From NCBI RefSeq assembly GCF_042657185.1, contig NZ_JBHSNN010000005.1: 64,000 nucleotides of DNA; one strand, written 5' to 3'. This document shows, piece by piece, positions 15,086-23,391 of this stretch. The position numbers were made by a program, and so were the translations under genes. The DNA comes from Ureibacillus thermophilus. Lineage in GTDB: Bacteria > Bacillota > Bacilli > Bacillales_A > Planococcaceae. Numbering within the stretch: position 1 is the first letter of the stretch; the number at the start of each line of letters is the position of its first letter. Under the pieces are notes generated by a model. That model did not search any database and was not told the DNA's origin. It saw nothing but the letters and a program-made list of their open reading frames with translations.

Positions 15086-16198
15086 GTGGACCAGGAGATG
15101 ATGGATCAAATCAAGCAGTTTAAACAGGAAGGAAAAGTAGTTCGCCGAATTGTTGCATGGGTCACAATCATTGTTATCGCACTTGTTTTATTTATTGGCA
15201 TTTTTGGCGCAATCTATGTGAAAAGTGCCCTTCAGCCGGTTGATCCTGATTCAGATCAACAAATCGAAGTAGAAATTCCTTTAGGTTCAGGGATTACGGC
15301 CATTTCCAAAATATTGGAAGAACATGGTATTATTAAAGATGCAAGAATATTTAAATATTATGCCAAATTTAAAAATCAATCCAATTTCCAAGCAGGTAAT
15401 TATACAATGACGCCAAGCATGACATTAGATGAAATACTCGAAAGCTTAAAAACAGGAAAAGTGTACCGCGAACCTTTAATGGCCATCACGATTCCTGAAG
15501 GTTTGACTTTAGAGCAAATTGGAAAAATCATAGAAAAACATACGAAATATACGAAAGAGCAATTTATGGATAGAGTGAACAGCAAGGAATTCATTGATTA
15601 CGTGATGAGTACCTACCCAGAATTGGTGACGGATGAAATATTGAATGAAAATATTCGTTATCCACTGGAAGGCTATTTATTCCCGGCAACTTATGCTTTT
15701 TACGAAGAAAATGTTTCTTTGGATGACGTTATTCTGCCAATGATTGAAAAAACCAATAGCGTGATCAATGAATATAAATCATTGCTAGCGGAAAGAGAAA
15801 TGTCTGTACATGAATTATTGACTTTCGCTTCCTTGTTGGAAGAAGAAGCCACAGCTAAAACAGATCGGGAAACAATTGCCAGTGTCTTTTACAACCGTAT
15901 GGAAATCGGCATGCCACTGCAAACGGACCCTAGTGTCTTATATGCGTTAGGCGGGCATAAAGAACGGGTATTATATGAAGATTTAGAAGTGCAAAGCCCT
16001 TACAACACGTATATGAATCCAGGATTGCCTCCAGGGCCGATTGCCAATGCGGGAGTTGTTTCCATTGAAGCTGCATTGAATCCTACTGATACCGAATATC
16101 TGTATTTCTTGGCTGATCAAGATGGAAACAACCATTTTGCCAAAACTTATGAAGAACATTTGCAAAACAAGAATCTTTATATCAATAATAAAAAATAG
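15086..16198 (+). CDS. mltG: Endolytic murein transglycosylase MltG
   Basis: About 370 residues, YceG/MltG family (B. subtilis YrrL). One N-terminal membrane anchor (IVAWVTIIVIALVLFIGIF) is followed by a LysM-like segment and the catalytic domain. The catalytic-type Glu is in FASLLEEEA, and SVFYNRMEIGMPLQTDP is the family signature. It cleaves nascent glycan strands at the outer membrane face and so sets glycan length. The GTG at 15086 has AGGGGGT 6 nt upstream and is preferred to the ATG at 15068, which has no ribosome site. Terminator at 16207. Confidence 0.93.
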   Translation: MDQEMMDQIKQFKQEGKVVRRIVAWVTIIVIALVLFIGIFGAIYVKSALQPVDPDSDQQIEVEIPLGSGITAISKILEEHGIIKDARIFKYYAKFKNQSNFQAGNYTMTPSMTLDEILESLKTGKVYREPLMAITIPEGLTLEQIGKIIEKHTKYTKEQFMDRVNSKEFIDYVMSTYPELVTDEILNENIRYPLEGYLFPATYAFYEENVSLDDVILPMIEKTNSVINEYKSLLAEREMSVHELLTFASLLEEEATAKTDRETIASVFYNRMEIGMPLQTDPSVLYALGGHKERVLYEDLEVQSPYNTYMNPGLPPGPIANAGVVSIEAALNPTDTEYLYFLADQDGNNHFAKTYEEHLQNKNLYINNKK

Positions 16199-16206
16199 AC
16201 AATTGG

Positions 16207-16248
16207 AAATAGCAGGTTTAGCCTTTCCGGTTAACACTGCTATTTTCT
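16207..16248 (+). terminator. Terminator after mltG
   Basis: AAATAGCAG pairs with CTGCTATTT, with a loop of about 20 nt, followed by a short T-rich stretch. Confidence 0.65.
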
Positions 16249-16435
16249 CGTTTTATTTAAACCTTAATTTCAGCCAAACGTCTGAAATTGAAACTTTTTG
16301 AGCGAAAAATAGTAAAGAATGTTCGCTTTCCATAGACTTTCATGTTATGATTAAATGTGATTTTTCCATAGGTCATTGAAAATAAGCCAACTTGTTTGGT
16401 TTTTTCTTTTTTATATACAGTTGAGGAGCGAAAAC

Positions 16436-17068
16436 ATGAAGTTTTCAGAGGAATTTATGAAATCCTTCATTCAGCCAAGGAATGACTTATTATTAAAAAT
16501 GGAACAATATGCACAAAATCATCATGTGCCGATTATGCAGCTTGAAGCCATCGAAGTGTTGACGCAGATTTTGCGGATTCAAAAACCGAAAAGGCTGCTT
16601 GAAATTGGGACGGCGATTGGCTATTCGGCCATCAGGATTGCAGAAGCAGTACCAGATTGCCATATTGTGACTATTGAAAGAGATGAAGAGCGGATTCAGC
16701 TTGCCAAACAGTTTATCGCTGAATCAAATGTCGGAAATCGAATTACGTTGATTGAAGGAGATGCGTTGGAAGTAGATGCATCGGAACTTCTGTCTAATTT
16801 TGATGCTGTTTTTATAGATGCTGCAAAAGGACAAAATATGCGTTTCTTTGAAACATACTCTCCCCTTGTGCCATCAGGTGGAGTCATTTATATTGACAAT
16901 ATGTATATGCATGGATTATCGGAACTTCCGATTGAAGAAGTGCCAAGAAATAAGCGTTCGATGATTCGCAAACTAAAAGAATTTACGGAATGGATTGCAA
17001 ACCATCCCGACTATCAAACAACTTTCGTTCCAGTGGGCGATGGTTTGTTAATTTGTTTAAAGAGGTGA
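16436..17068 (+). CDS. trmR: tRNA 5-hydroxyuridine methyltransferase TrmR
   Basis: A 210-residue class I SAM-dependent O-methyltransferase, equivalent to B. subtilis YrrM/TrmR, which methylates 5-hydroxyuridine at tRNA position 34 to 5-methoxyuridine. SAM-binding motif I is LLEIGTAIGYSAIRIA. FDAVFIDAAKGQ carries the metal-binding Asp of the COMT-like family, and VIYIDNMYMHG follows. The ATG at 16436 follows GAGGAGCG; the 20 extra upstream in-frame codons have no ribosome site. The next two genes make the hydroxyuridine substrate, so the pathway is complete here. Confidence 0.92.
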   Translation: MKFSEEFMKSFIQPRNDLLLKMEQYAQNHHVPIMQLEAIEVLTQILRIQKPKRLLEIGTAIGYSAIRIAEAVPDCHIVTIERDEERIQLAKQFIAESNVGNRITLIEGDALEVDASELLSNFDAVFIDAAKGQNMRFFETYSPLVPSGGVIYIDNMYMHGLSELPIEEVPRNKRSMIRKLKEFTEWIANHPDYQTTFVPVGDGLLICLKR

Positions 17069-17073
17069 AAGTT

Positions 17074-18006
17074 TTGAAAAAACCAGAATTGCTCGTGACG
17101 CCAAAGTCACTTTCCCATATAAAAGAATTGATTAATGCAGGAGCAGATGCTTTTGTCATTGGTGAACAAAAATTTGGCTTGCGCCTTGCCGGGGAATTTT
17201 CCCTTGAGGAAGTAAGAGAAGCGACGGAAATGATTCATCAAGCAGGAAAGAAAGTTTATGTTTCATGCAACGCTTTATTCCATAACGACCGCATTGAAGC
17301 ATTGGATGAATACTTAAAAGAATTGAAAAAAATCGGTCCGGACGCCATTTTATTTGGAGATCCGGCAGTTGTTATGTCCGTTCGCGAATTTGGCATTGAC
17401 ATCCCACTTCACTGGAATCCTGAAACAACAGCAACAAACTGGTTCCAAGTGAATTATTGGGGAGAAAGAGGGGCAAAACGCTCAGTTCTTGCCCGTGAGT
17501 TATCCCTTGATGAAATCTTGGAAATTAAAGAAAACTCAAAATATGAAATTGAAGTGCAAGTGCACGGCATGACTTGCATTTTCCAATCGAAGCGAAAATT
17601 GTTAGGTAACTACTTCCTTTATCGAGGTGAAGTGATGGAAGTAGAAAACCGCAAAGAAAATAAAAATATGTTTTTGCACGATAAAGAACGGAACAACCGC
17701 TATCCAATTTACGAAGATTTGAACGGCACGCACATTTTCTCGCCGAATGATATTTGCTTAATTGATGAACTAACTGAGTTCTTTGAAGCTGGAATTGATT
17801 CTATGAAGATAGATGGCATTTTGCAGACAGAAGAATACATTACTACAGTTACGAAACTCTATCGCCAAGCTATCGATGCGTATTTCGACCAAGGAGAAGA
17901 CGCATATGATGAAATCAAAGATGATTTATATGAACAAATCAAATCCATTCAACCGCCGCTTAGACCATTAGATACAGGATTTATTTATAAGGAAACTGTG
18001 TATTAA
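17074..18006 (+). CDS. trhP1: tRNA hydroxylation protein P1 (peptidase U32 family)
   Basis: A 310-residue U32-family protein equivalent to YrrN, one half of the TrhP1-TrhP2 pair that forms 5-hydroxyuridine in tRNA using prephenate. The motif VQVHGMTCIFQSKRKLLGN corresponds to the U32 signature, but it has fewer cysteines than TrhP2. The TTG at 17074 is chosen because AGAGGTG lies 6 nt before it and homology begins at KKPELLVTP. It overlaps neither neighbour and follows trmR after 5 bp. Despite the family name, protease activity is not expected. Confidence 0.9.
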   Translation: MKKPELLVTPKSLSHIKELINAGADAFVIGEQKFGLRLAGEFSLEEVREATEMIHQAGKKVYVSCNALFHNDRIEALDEYLKELKKIGPDAILFGDPAVVMSVREFGIDIPLHWNPETTATNWFQVNYWGERGAKRSVLARELSLDEILEIKENSKYEIEVQVHGMTCIFQSKRKLLGNYFLYRGEVMEVENRKENKNMFLHDKERNNRYPIYEDLNGTHIFSPNDICLIDELTEFFEAGIDSMKIDGILQTEEYITTVTKLYRQAIDAYFDQGEDAYDEIKDDLYEQIKSIQPPLRPLDTGFIYKETVY

Positions 18007-18021
18007 GAAAGGAGGGGTATT

Positions 18022-19305
18022 ATGGTGCTACAATTAATTCAAAATGAAAGCATTCGAGAAACAGTGAACGGCAAACGTGTTATTACGAAAAAACCTGAGT
18101 TGCTTGCCCCAGCAGGCAGCCTTGAAAAATTGAAAGTGGCGGTCCATTACGGAGCAGATGCGGTATTTATCGGTGGCCAAGAATTCGGCTTGCGTTCCAA
18201 TGCCGATAACTTTACGATTGAAGAAATGCGAGAAGGCGTGGAGTTTGCGAAAAAATATGGTGCGGTCATTTACGTCACTACAAATATTTACGCTCACAAT
18301 GAAAATATGTCCGGCCTTGAGGAATATTTGCGCGCTATTGCCGATGTGGGGGTAAAAGGCATTATCGTGGCTGACCCGTTGATTATTGAAACGTGCAAAA
18401 AAGTGGCTCCAGAGTTGGAAATCCACCTTTCTACACAGCAATCATTGACGAACTGGAAAGCGGTAAAATTCTGGAAAACTGAAGGGTTGGACCGTGTCGT
18501 TTTAGCCCGTGAAGTTGGAGCGGAAGAAATCCGTCTCATCAAAGAAAAAGTAGATATTGAGATTGAAACATTTATCCACGGTGCCATGTGCATCGCTTAT
18601 TCAGGACGATGTGTTTTATCCAACCATATGACGGCTCGCGATTCAAACCGCGGTGGCTGCTGCCAAAGCTGCCGTTGGGATTATGACTTATATGAAAATG
18701 TAGATGGCAAAGAAGTGCCTTTATTTAAAGAAGGCGATGCTCCTTTTGCCATGAGCCCAAAAGATTTAAAATTAATCGAATCTATTCCTCATATGATTGA
18801 GCTTGGAATCGATTCTTTGAAAGTAGAAGGGCGTATGAAATCCATCCACTATGTGGCGACAGTAATTTCCGTTTACCGTAAAGTGATTGACAGCTATTGT
18901 GCCGATCCGGATAACTTCAAAATTAAACGGGAATGGCTGGAAGAGTTGGATCGTTGTGCTAACCGCGCCACAGCATCAGCCTTCTTTGAAGGGGAACCAA
19001 GCTATAAACAACAAATGTTTGGCTTCCATGCGAAAAAACCGGAATGGGATTTTGCAGGATTTGTTTTGGATTATGATGAAGATACACAAATGGTGACATT
19101 GCAGCAGCGCAACTACTTCAAAACGGGAGATACAGTTGAATTCTTTGGACCGGAAATCAATACATTCACGATGACGGTTGGCCAAATGTGGAATGAGGAT
19201 AATGAACCGATTGAAGTGGCGAACCATCCTCTTCAAATTGTGAAGTTTAAAGTGGAACATCCAATCTACCCATACAATATGATGAGAAGAAGAAATAAAA
19301 AATAA
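18022..19305 (+). CDS. trhP2: tRNA hydroxylation protein P2 (peptidase U32 family)
   Basis: A 427-residue YrrO/TrhP2 homologue. The U32 signature region FIHGAMCIAYSGRCVLSNH is followed by the cysteine cluster RGGCCQSCRW, consistent with the iron-sulphur-type centre proposed for tRNA U34 hydroxylases. The C-terminal part carries the beta-barrel FAGFVLDYDEDTQMV. GGAGGGGT lies close to the ATG. It is the last gene of the trmR-trhP1-trhP2 unit. In B. subtilis udk follows here, but udk is absent from this position. Confidence 0.93.
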   Translation: MVLQLIQNESIRETVNGKRVITKKPELLAPAGSLEKLKVAVHYGADAVFIGGQEFGLRSNADNFTIEEMREGVEFAKKYGAVIYVTTNIYAHNENMSGLEEYLRAIADVGVKGIIVADPLIIETCKKVAPELEIHLSTQQSLTNWKAVKFWKTEGLDRVVLAREVGAEEIRLIKEKVDIEIETFIHGAMCIAYSGRCVLSNHMTARDSNRGGCCQSCRWDYDLYENVDGKEVPLFKEGDAPFAMSPKDLKLIESIPHMIELGIDSLKVEGRMKSIHYVATVISVYRKVIDSYCADPDNFKIKREWLEELDRCANRATASAFFEGEPSYKQQMFGFHAKKPEWDFAGFVLDYDEDTQMVTLQQRNYFKTGDTVEFFGPEINTFTMTVGQMWNEDNEPIEVANHPLQIVKFKVEHPIYPYNMMRRRNKK

Positions 19306-19407
19306 CGAATTGGCTTGAAACAAAAGGCAATGTGTACTATGATGATTATTGTATTATTTGCATGAATTTAACATTTCCAAACAATCGAATACGTACGATA
19401 TAAAATT

Positions 19408-19473
19408 CGGTTATTAGAGGGCGTTCGTTGGTTCTTTGATGAACCAGCGCAACATATGCTTTTCTAATAACCG
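19408..19473. repeat. Nested hairpin upstream of greA
   Basis: CGGTTATTAGA (19408-19418) and TCTAATAACCG (19463-19473) are an 11-bp perfect stem. Inside it TGGTTC and GAACCA form a second hairpin around TTTGAT. A short GGTTTT follows. The T tract is weak for a terminator of the trhP2 operon; a structured leader or attenuator is also possible. Confidence 0.6.
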
Positions 19474-19495
19474 GGTTTTAACATATATAAGAAAG

Positions 19496-19533
19496 TTTTT
19501 ACAAATACAGAAATAATTGTAATATAAAAGTGA
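19496..19533 (+). promoter_or_regulatory. Promoter candidate for greA
   Basis: TTTACA followed about 16 bp later by TAATAT, roughly 30 bp before the greA ribosome site, downstream of the nested hairpin. Confidence 0.45.
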
Positions 19534-19555
19534 TGTTGTTTAAGGAGTGAGCGAT

Positions 19556-20044
19556 TTGGCAAATGAAAAACAATACCCTATGACTTTAGCGGGTAAAGAA
19601 AAACTGGAAAAAGAATTAGAATATTTGAAAACAGAAAAACGCAAAGAAGTGGTAGAACGCATTAAAGTTGCTCGAGGTTTTGGGGATTTGTCCGAAAACT
19701 CAGAGTATGATTCTGCAAAAGAAGAACAAGCTTTTGTGGAAGGACGCATTTCTGCCATTGAAAACATGCTTCGCAATGCAGTCATCATTGAAGAAAACGA
19801 AAATGAAGCTGATATTGTGACTTTAGGTAAAGCGGTTACATTTATTGAATTGCCTGATGGGGAAGAAGAAGAATATGTCATCGTTGGTTCTGCAGAAGCG
19901 GATCCATTTGAAGGTAAAATTTCAAACGACTCTCCAATTGCCCAAGCCCTTCTTGGCCATAAAGTTGGAGATGTAGTAAAATTCACAACCCCTGGCGGTG
20001 AAATGGAAGTTAAAATTGTGAAGATTCGTTCTTCAAATGTTTAA
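19556..20044 (+). CDS. greA: Transcription elongation factor GreA
   Basis: A 162-residue GreA that rescues backtracked RNA polymerase by stimulating transcript cleavage. The N-terminal coiled coil contains RGFGDLSENSEYDSAKEEQA, with the acidic tip residues needed for cleavage. The C-terminal FKBP-like domain contains SPIAQALLGHKVGDVV. The TTG at 19556 aligns with known N-termini and stands 8 nt after AAGGAG; the GTG at 19547 overlaps the ribosome site. Followed by a terminator. Confidence 0.95.
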   Translation: MANEKQYPMTLAGKEKLEKELEYLKTEKRKEVVERIKVARGFGDLSENSEYDSAKEEQAFVEGRISAIENMLRNAVIIEENENEADIVTLGKAVTFIELPDGEEEEYVIVGSAEADPFEGKISNDSPIAQALLGHKVGDVVKFTTPGGEMEVKIVKIRSSNV

Positions 20045-20054
20045 TTCATCATAC

Positions 20055-20096
20055 AAAAGTCGGCGAATTTTAGTAAATAAATTTGTCGACTTTTTC
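20055..20096 (+). terminator. Terminator after greA
   Basis: AAAAGTCGGCGAATTT pairs with ATTTGTCGACTTTTT apart from a small internal mismatch, and ends in T5. Confidence 0.8.
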
Positions 20097-20199
20097 GTTT
20101 GTCATATTTTATTAACAACTATATTAAAAATTTATTGGAAGCGGGTGCTTTTCTTATTTTATTGGTAAGATGGAATGTAGCAATGGAAGGAGGAATGGA

Positions 20200-20865
20200 A
20201 TGGCAAAGGAAGGACAAGAAATCACAAGCCGTAAAATGAAAAGGCATTCGGACAGTAAAAGAAAAATGAATCGAATCCTCAATATATTAATTGCCATTGT
20301 TTTTGCGTTAATCGTCATTAATCTTTATTTTATCGTCAAAGATGATGGGAAAAAGGAAACGGCAAAAGAGGAAGAAACTGTAGAAGAAACAAAAGATACG
20401 GAATCAGAAAAAGAAGCGAGAACGCCAAAAGAAGACAATGAACCAAGTAAATTGGAAGAAAACAAAGAACAAGACAATGTTCAGAAGGACCATTCATCAA
20501 TTGAAGACAAAAACAATGCTGAGATTATTGTAAGCACATCCACTGATGCAAATGTAGAAAAGGTCATTGTCAATAATAATTGGCAAGTAACGCCAACTCG
20601 CCAAACAGGTGAACATATTTCGGCTTTTGAAGAAGGCCATGTGGATTATGAAGAAAAACTAGTTACCATCCGCAATGCGGTGGAGTTGCCGGAAGATGAT
20701 ATCATCTATTGGTCTGTAAGAAATGATGGAACAGGAAAAGGCGCTATTTCCGTTGTTTCATCGAAGGATCAATCGAAAAAATACCGCGTTCATATCAAAT
20801 GGATTGACAACTCTGGATGGATTCCAATTAAAGTGGAAGTGCTGAAAGAAATTCCAAAGAATTGA
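20200..20865 (+). CDS. yrrS: YrrS family protein (DUF1510)
   Basis: A 221-residue membrane-anchored protein. The basic N-terminus RKMKRHSDSKRKMNR is followed by one membrane helix (ILNILIAIVFALIVINLYFI), a long Glu/Lys-rich linker (residues about 48-120) and a C-terminal extracytoplasmic domain with WQVTPTRQTGEH and VHIKWIDNSGWIPI. It matches the DUF1510 domain of B. subtilis YrrS, a protein near penicillin-binding functions. AAGGAGG lies 6 nt before the ATG at 20200. Precise function unknown; the partner pbp gene yrrR is not present here. Confidence 0.85.
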   Translation: MAKEGQEITSRKMKRHSDSKRKMNRILNILIAIVFALIVINLYFIVKDDGKKETAKEEETVEETKDTESEKEARTPKEDNEPSKLEENKEQDNVQKDHSSIEDKNNAEIIVSTSTDANVEKVIVNNNWQVTPTRQTGEHISAFEEGHVDYEEKLVTIRNAVELPEDDIIYWSVRNDGTGKGAISVVSSKDQSKKYRVHIKWIDNSGWIPIKVEVLKEIPKN

Positions 20866-20921
20866 CCTTTTCCTTCTTTTTCGGTAATTTGTAATAGACG
20901 TTATTTAGAGGAGGAAAAAGT

Positions 20922-21614
20922 ATGAAAATAGCAGTCATAGGCGCGATGGAGGAAGAGGTAGAATTGTTAAGAGATGCTTTGGAAAACAAAGCGGTGACGA
21001 CGATTGCTGGCTGCGAATATACTACAGGTACATATAGCGGCAAAGAAGTCGTACTATTAAAAAGCGGAATCGGCAAAGTGAACGCAGCTATGTCTACAAC
21101 TATTCTTTTGCATCAATACAAACCGGATGTCGTGATTAATACAGGTTCTGCTGGGGGATATGATCCAGAGTTGGAAGTAGGCTCAGTAGTCATTTCCGAT
21201 GAAGTGCGTCACCACGATGTAGATTGCACAGTTTTTGGCTATGAAATGGGGCAAGTGCCACGGATGCCTGCTGCTTTTAAAGCCGATGAGAAGCTCATGA
21301 AATTGGCCATTGAAGCGGTGGAAGAAATCGGGGAGCACAAATATGGCGTTGGGCTCATTTGTTCCGGCGATTCCTTTATGAGCGACCCAGAGAGGGTAGA
21401 AGCAGTGCGAAACCATTTCCCGCAAATGAAAGCATGTGAAATGGAAGCTGCTAGTGTGGCGCAAGTATGCCATCATTTCGGAACTCCTTTTGTGGTGATT
21501 CGCGCATTATCGGACATTGCCGGCAAGGAGTCGAACATTAGCTTTGATGAATTCTTGCCTTTAGCGGCAAAACATTCAACGGAAATTGTTTTAAAAACAA
21601 TTGAAAAATTATAG
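20922..21614 (+). CDS. mtnN: 5'-methylthioadenosine/S-adenosylhomocysteine nucleosidase
   Basis: A 230-residue MtnN (Pfs). It hydrolyses the N-glycosidic bond of 5'-methylthioadenosine and S-adenosylhomocysteine, feeding methionine salvage and clearing methylation by-products. The start MKIAVIGAMEEEVELL carries a catalytic-type Glu, KSGIGKVNAAM follows, and the C-terminal CEMEAASVAQVC and VIRALSDIAG include the nucleobase-binding Asp. GAGGAGG precedes the ATG. In B. subtilis yrrT lies just upstream; here yrrS is the direct neighbour. Confidence 0.95.
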   Translation: MKIAVIGAMEEEVELLRDALENKAVTTIAGCEYTTGTYSGKEVVLLKSGIGKVNAAMSTTILLHQYKPDVVINTGSAGGYDPELEVGSVVISDEVRHHDVDCTVFGYEMGQVPRMPAAFKADEKLMKLAIEAVEEIGEHKYGVGLICSGDSFMSDPERVEAVRNHFPQMKACEMEAASVAQVCHHFGTPFVVIRALSDIAGKESNISFDEFLPLAAKHSTEIVLKTIEKL

Positions 21615-21627
21615 GCTAGATAAAGTC

Positions 21628-21657
21628 TTGACGGTGTCAATTGGGAAAAAGTAATAT
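21628..21657 (+). promoter_or_regulatory. Promoter of the small membrane peptide gene
   Basis: TTGACG (21628-21633), 18 bp, TAATAT (21652-21657), 34 bp before the start codon at 21692. Confidence 0.55.
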
Positions 21658-21691
21658 ATAGGTAGCGGGATATTTTAGAGGAGGTTTAGTT

Positions 21692-21793
21692 ATGGAATTA
21701 ACATTAATGTTAGTTTCTGTTACGATTACTGCTCTTGTAGGTCTGATCGCATATTTCGGTGCAAGCAGTGATTTAGCAAAATTTAAGAAATAA
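21692..21793 (+). CDS. 33-residue hydrophobic peptide, unknown function
   Basis: ATG GAA TTA through AAG AAA TAA encodes 33 residues. The sequence MELTLMLVSVTITALVGLIA is one membrane-spanning segment, and the short tail SSDLAKFKK is basic. AGAGGAGG lies 11 nt before the ATG. It has its own promoter (21628) and a strong terminator (21803), so it looks like a complete monocistronic gene between mtnN and sigK. I do not recognise a family. A membrane-protein modulator or a sporulation peptide are both possible. Confidence 0.65.
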   Translation: MELTLMLVSVTITALVGLIAYFGASSDLAKFKK

Positions 21794-21802
21794 TTATTCA
21801 TT

Positions 21803-21844
21803 AGCTCGTTTAAATGTTTATTTAAATGAGCTTTTCTTTTTTTT
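21803..21844 (+). terminator. Terminator of the small peptide gene
   Basis: AGCTCGTTTAAA pairs with TTTAAATGAGCT (one G-U), followed by TTTTCTTTTTTTT. Confidence 0.85.
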
Positions 21845-21845
21845 A

Positions 21846-21881
21846 TAAAAAAATGAGCCGCTCGTATTATGAGGCGGCTCA
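21846..21881 (-). terminator. Terminator of sigK
   Basis: On the reverse strand GAGCCGC pairs with GCGGCTC around CTCATAATACGA and runs into seven T. The 5' arm overlaps the sigK stop codon. Confidence 0.8.
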
Positions 21882-22613
21882 ATCTTTTTCTTTTTTTTCC
21901 CGTTCCCTCTCTCTTTCGTTTTGATGATGTTTAAACTGTTGATACAATTTCACAAGGGCTCTTTTTTCAATGCGGGATACATAGCTTCTTGAAATATTTA
22001 ATTTTTTGGCGATTTCCTTTTGGGTGAGCGGCTCTTCATTGTTTAATCCATATCGGTAAATGATAATCTCTAATTCTCTAGGTTCCAACGCGCTTAAATA
22101 GGAGTATAGCTGATCGAAGCTTTCTTTTTGTTCAATTTTTTCGATGGCCGGCTTTTCATCCAGCTGTAAAATATCCCGGATTTGCAATGATTGTCCTTCT
22201 TTATCGACACCAATTGGTTCAAATAAAGAAACGTCTTTTTGCACCTTTTTTTGCGCTCTTAAATGCATGAGGATTTCGTTCTCGATACATCTAGCTGCAT
22301 ATGTGGCAAGGCGGGTCTTTTTATCCGGTGTATAGCTGCTAACCGCTTTCATTAACCCGATGGTTCCAATAGAAATATAATCGTCCAATTGTTCATGGGG
22401 TGGATGAAATTTTTTGACGACGTGCGCAACGAGCCTCATATTGCGTTCGATTAAATCGAGCCTTGCTTGTTCATCGCCGGCTAAAAATCGTTCAATGGCC
22501 TCAGCTTCTTCTTCGGATGTGAACGGTTTATGAAATGCCTGCCCTTTAAGGTATCCTAGAAAGGCGGGTATGTCTAGCCAGAACTGGATCAATGATGCAA
22601 ATATACCGCCCAA
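21879..22613 (-). CDS. sigK: Sporulation sigma factor SigK
   Basis: The mother-cell sigma factor of late sporulation, about 244 residues. Region 2 reads NMRLVAHVVKKFHPPHEQLDDYISIG with KTRLATYAARCIENEI. Region 4 has PLTQKEIAKKLNISRSYVSR and the helix-turn-helix. The N-terminal hydrophobic segment FASLIQFWLDIPAFLGYL corresponds to the pro-sequence removed by SpoIVFB in Bacillus. The TTG at 22613 has GGAAAGGAT upstream and aligns with the known N-terminus; an ATG at 22643 is an alternative without a ribosome site. The gene is continuous, with no skin-like insertion. Confidence 0.93.
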   Translation of the reverse strand: MGGIFASLIQFWLDIPAFLGYLKGQAFHKPFTSEEEAEAIERFLAGDEQARLDLIERNMRLVAHVVKKFHPPHEQLDDYISIGTIGLMKAVSSYTPDKKTRLATYAARCIENEILMHLRAQKKVQKDVSLFEPIGVDKEGQSLQIRDILQLDEKPAIEKIEQKESFDQLYSYLSALEPRELEIIIYRYGLNNEEPLTQKEIAKKLNISRSYVSRIEKRALVKLYQQFKHHQNEREREREKKEKD

Positions 22614-22812
22614 AGAGCACATCCTTTCCGCTTTTTTCGACATTATATGAATTATATTATGCTAACATGCGTGATATCGATTATTTTGTAGAAAAAAGCA
22701 AATGAAATGATGCTTTAATAAAATATAAAGATTTGATAGTTTTGAAAAAGGTTCAAATGTTGTACTATTATTTGAGGGCAACATGCTTAGGATGCGTTGG
22801 CTACATAGGTTT

Positions 22813-22835
22813 TGAATTGAAGGTTATGCTATAAT
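22813..22835 (+). promoter_or_regulatory. Extended -10 promoter before yqeG
   Basis: TGCTATAAT (22827-22835) is a perfect extended -10 box; TTGAAT at 22813 is too close to be a regular -35. It lies about 38 bp before the yqeG start. Confidence 0.55.
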
Positions 22836-22872
22836 GGAATATAAAATTTTGTAAAAGGGGAAGAAATGGGTT

Positions 22873-23391
22873 TTGTACAAGTTATTTTTGCCAAATGAAT
22901 TTGTAATCTCTGTGTTTGAAATTACGCCAGACAAATTAAAACAGCGGGGAATACGCGGTATAATTACCGATTTAGATAATACGTTAATAGAATGGAATCG
23001 TGCGGATGCAACGGATGAGATTGTCGAATGGCTGCGAATGTTAAAAGATGCTGGTATTCGGGTTGTTATTGCCTCCAATAACAGTGAGGCGCGGGTCAAG
23101 CGATTTGCAGAGCCGCTTGGAATTCCGTATGTATATCGGGCAAAAAAACCTCTTGGATATGCTTATAAAGCGGCGCTAGAAAAATTGGAGTTAAGTAAAA
23201 ATGAAGTCGCGATGATAGGCGATCAATTGCTGACAGATATTTTGGGTGCAAAAAGGCTCAATCTCTATACTTTTTTAGTTCGGCCTGTAGCAGAGTCGGA
23301 CGGCTTTGTTACGCGTTTTAACCGTTTTGTGGAACGGCGTGTATTCAAAGTTTTAAAACGAAAAGGAATAACGATGTGGGAGGAAAGATGA
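22873..23391 (+). CDS. yqeG: YqeG family HAD-type phosphatase
   Basis: A 172-residue HAD (subclass IIIA) hydrolase. The nucleophile motif ITDLDNTLIEWN is at residues about 34-45, motif II is VVIASNN, and the C-terminal acidic motif is IGDQLLTDILGAKR. The substrate is not established for Bacillus YqeG; phosphoglycerolipid or nucleotide phosphatase activity has been proposed for relatives. It begins with TTG (22873) and ends overlapping yqeH by one base, so translation is coupled. Confidence 0.9.
   Translation: MYKLFLPNEFVISVFEITPDKLKQRGIRGIITDLDNTLIEWNRADATDEIVEWLRMLKDAGIRVVIASNNSEARVKRFAEPLGIPYVYRAKKPLGYAYKAALEKLELSKNEVAMIGDQLLTDILGAKRLNLYTFLVRPVAESDGFVTRFNRFVERRVFKVLKRKGITMWEER

Noticed and set aside
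16990..17073. Upstream start for trhP1 overlapping trmR
   Set aside because: The 28 extra codons are the trmR 3' end in another frame, whereas the TTG at 17074 has a good ribosome site and begins where homology begins.
21879..22643. Possible skin-like element interrupting sigK
   Set aside because: The gene reads through regions 2 to 4 in one frame, so no excision element is present.
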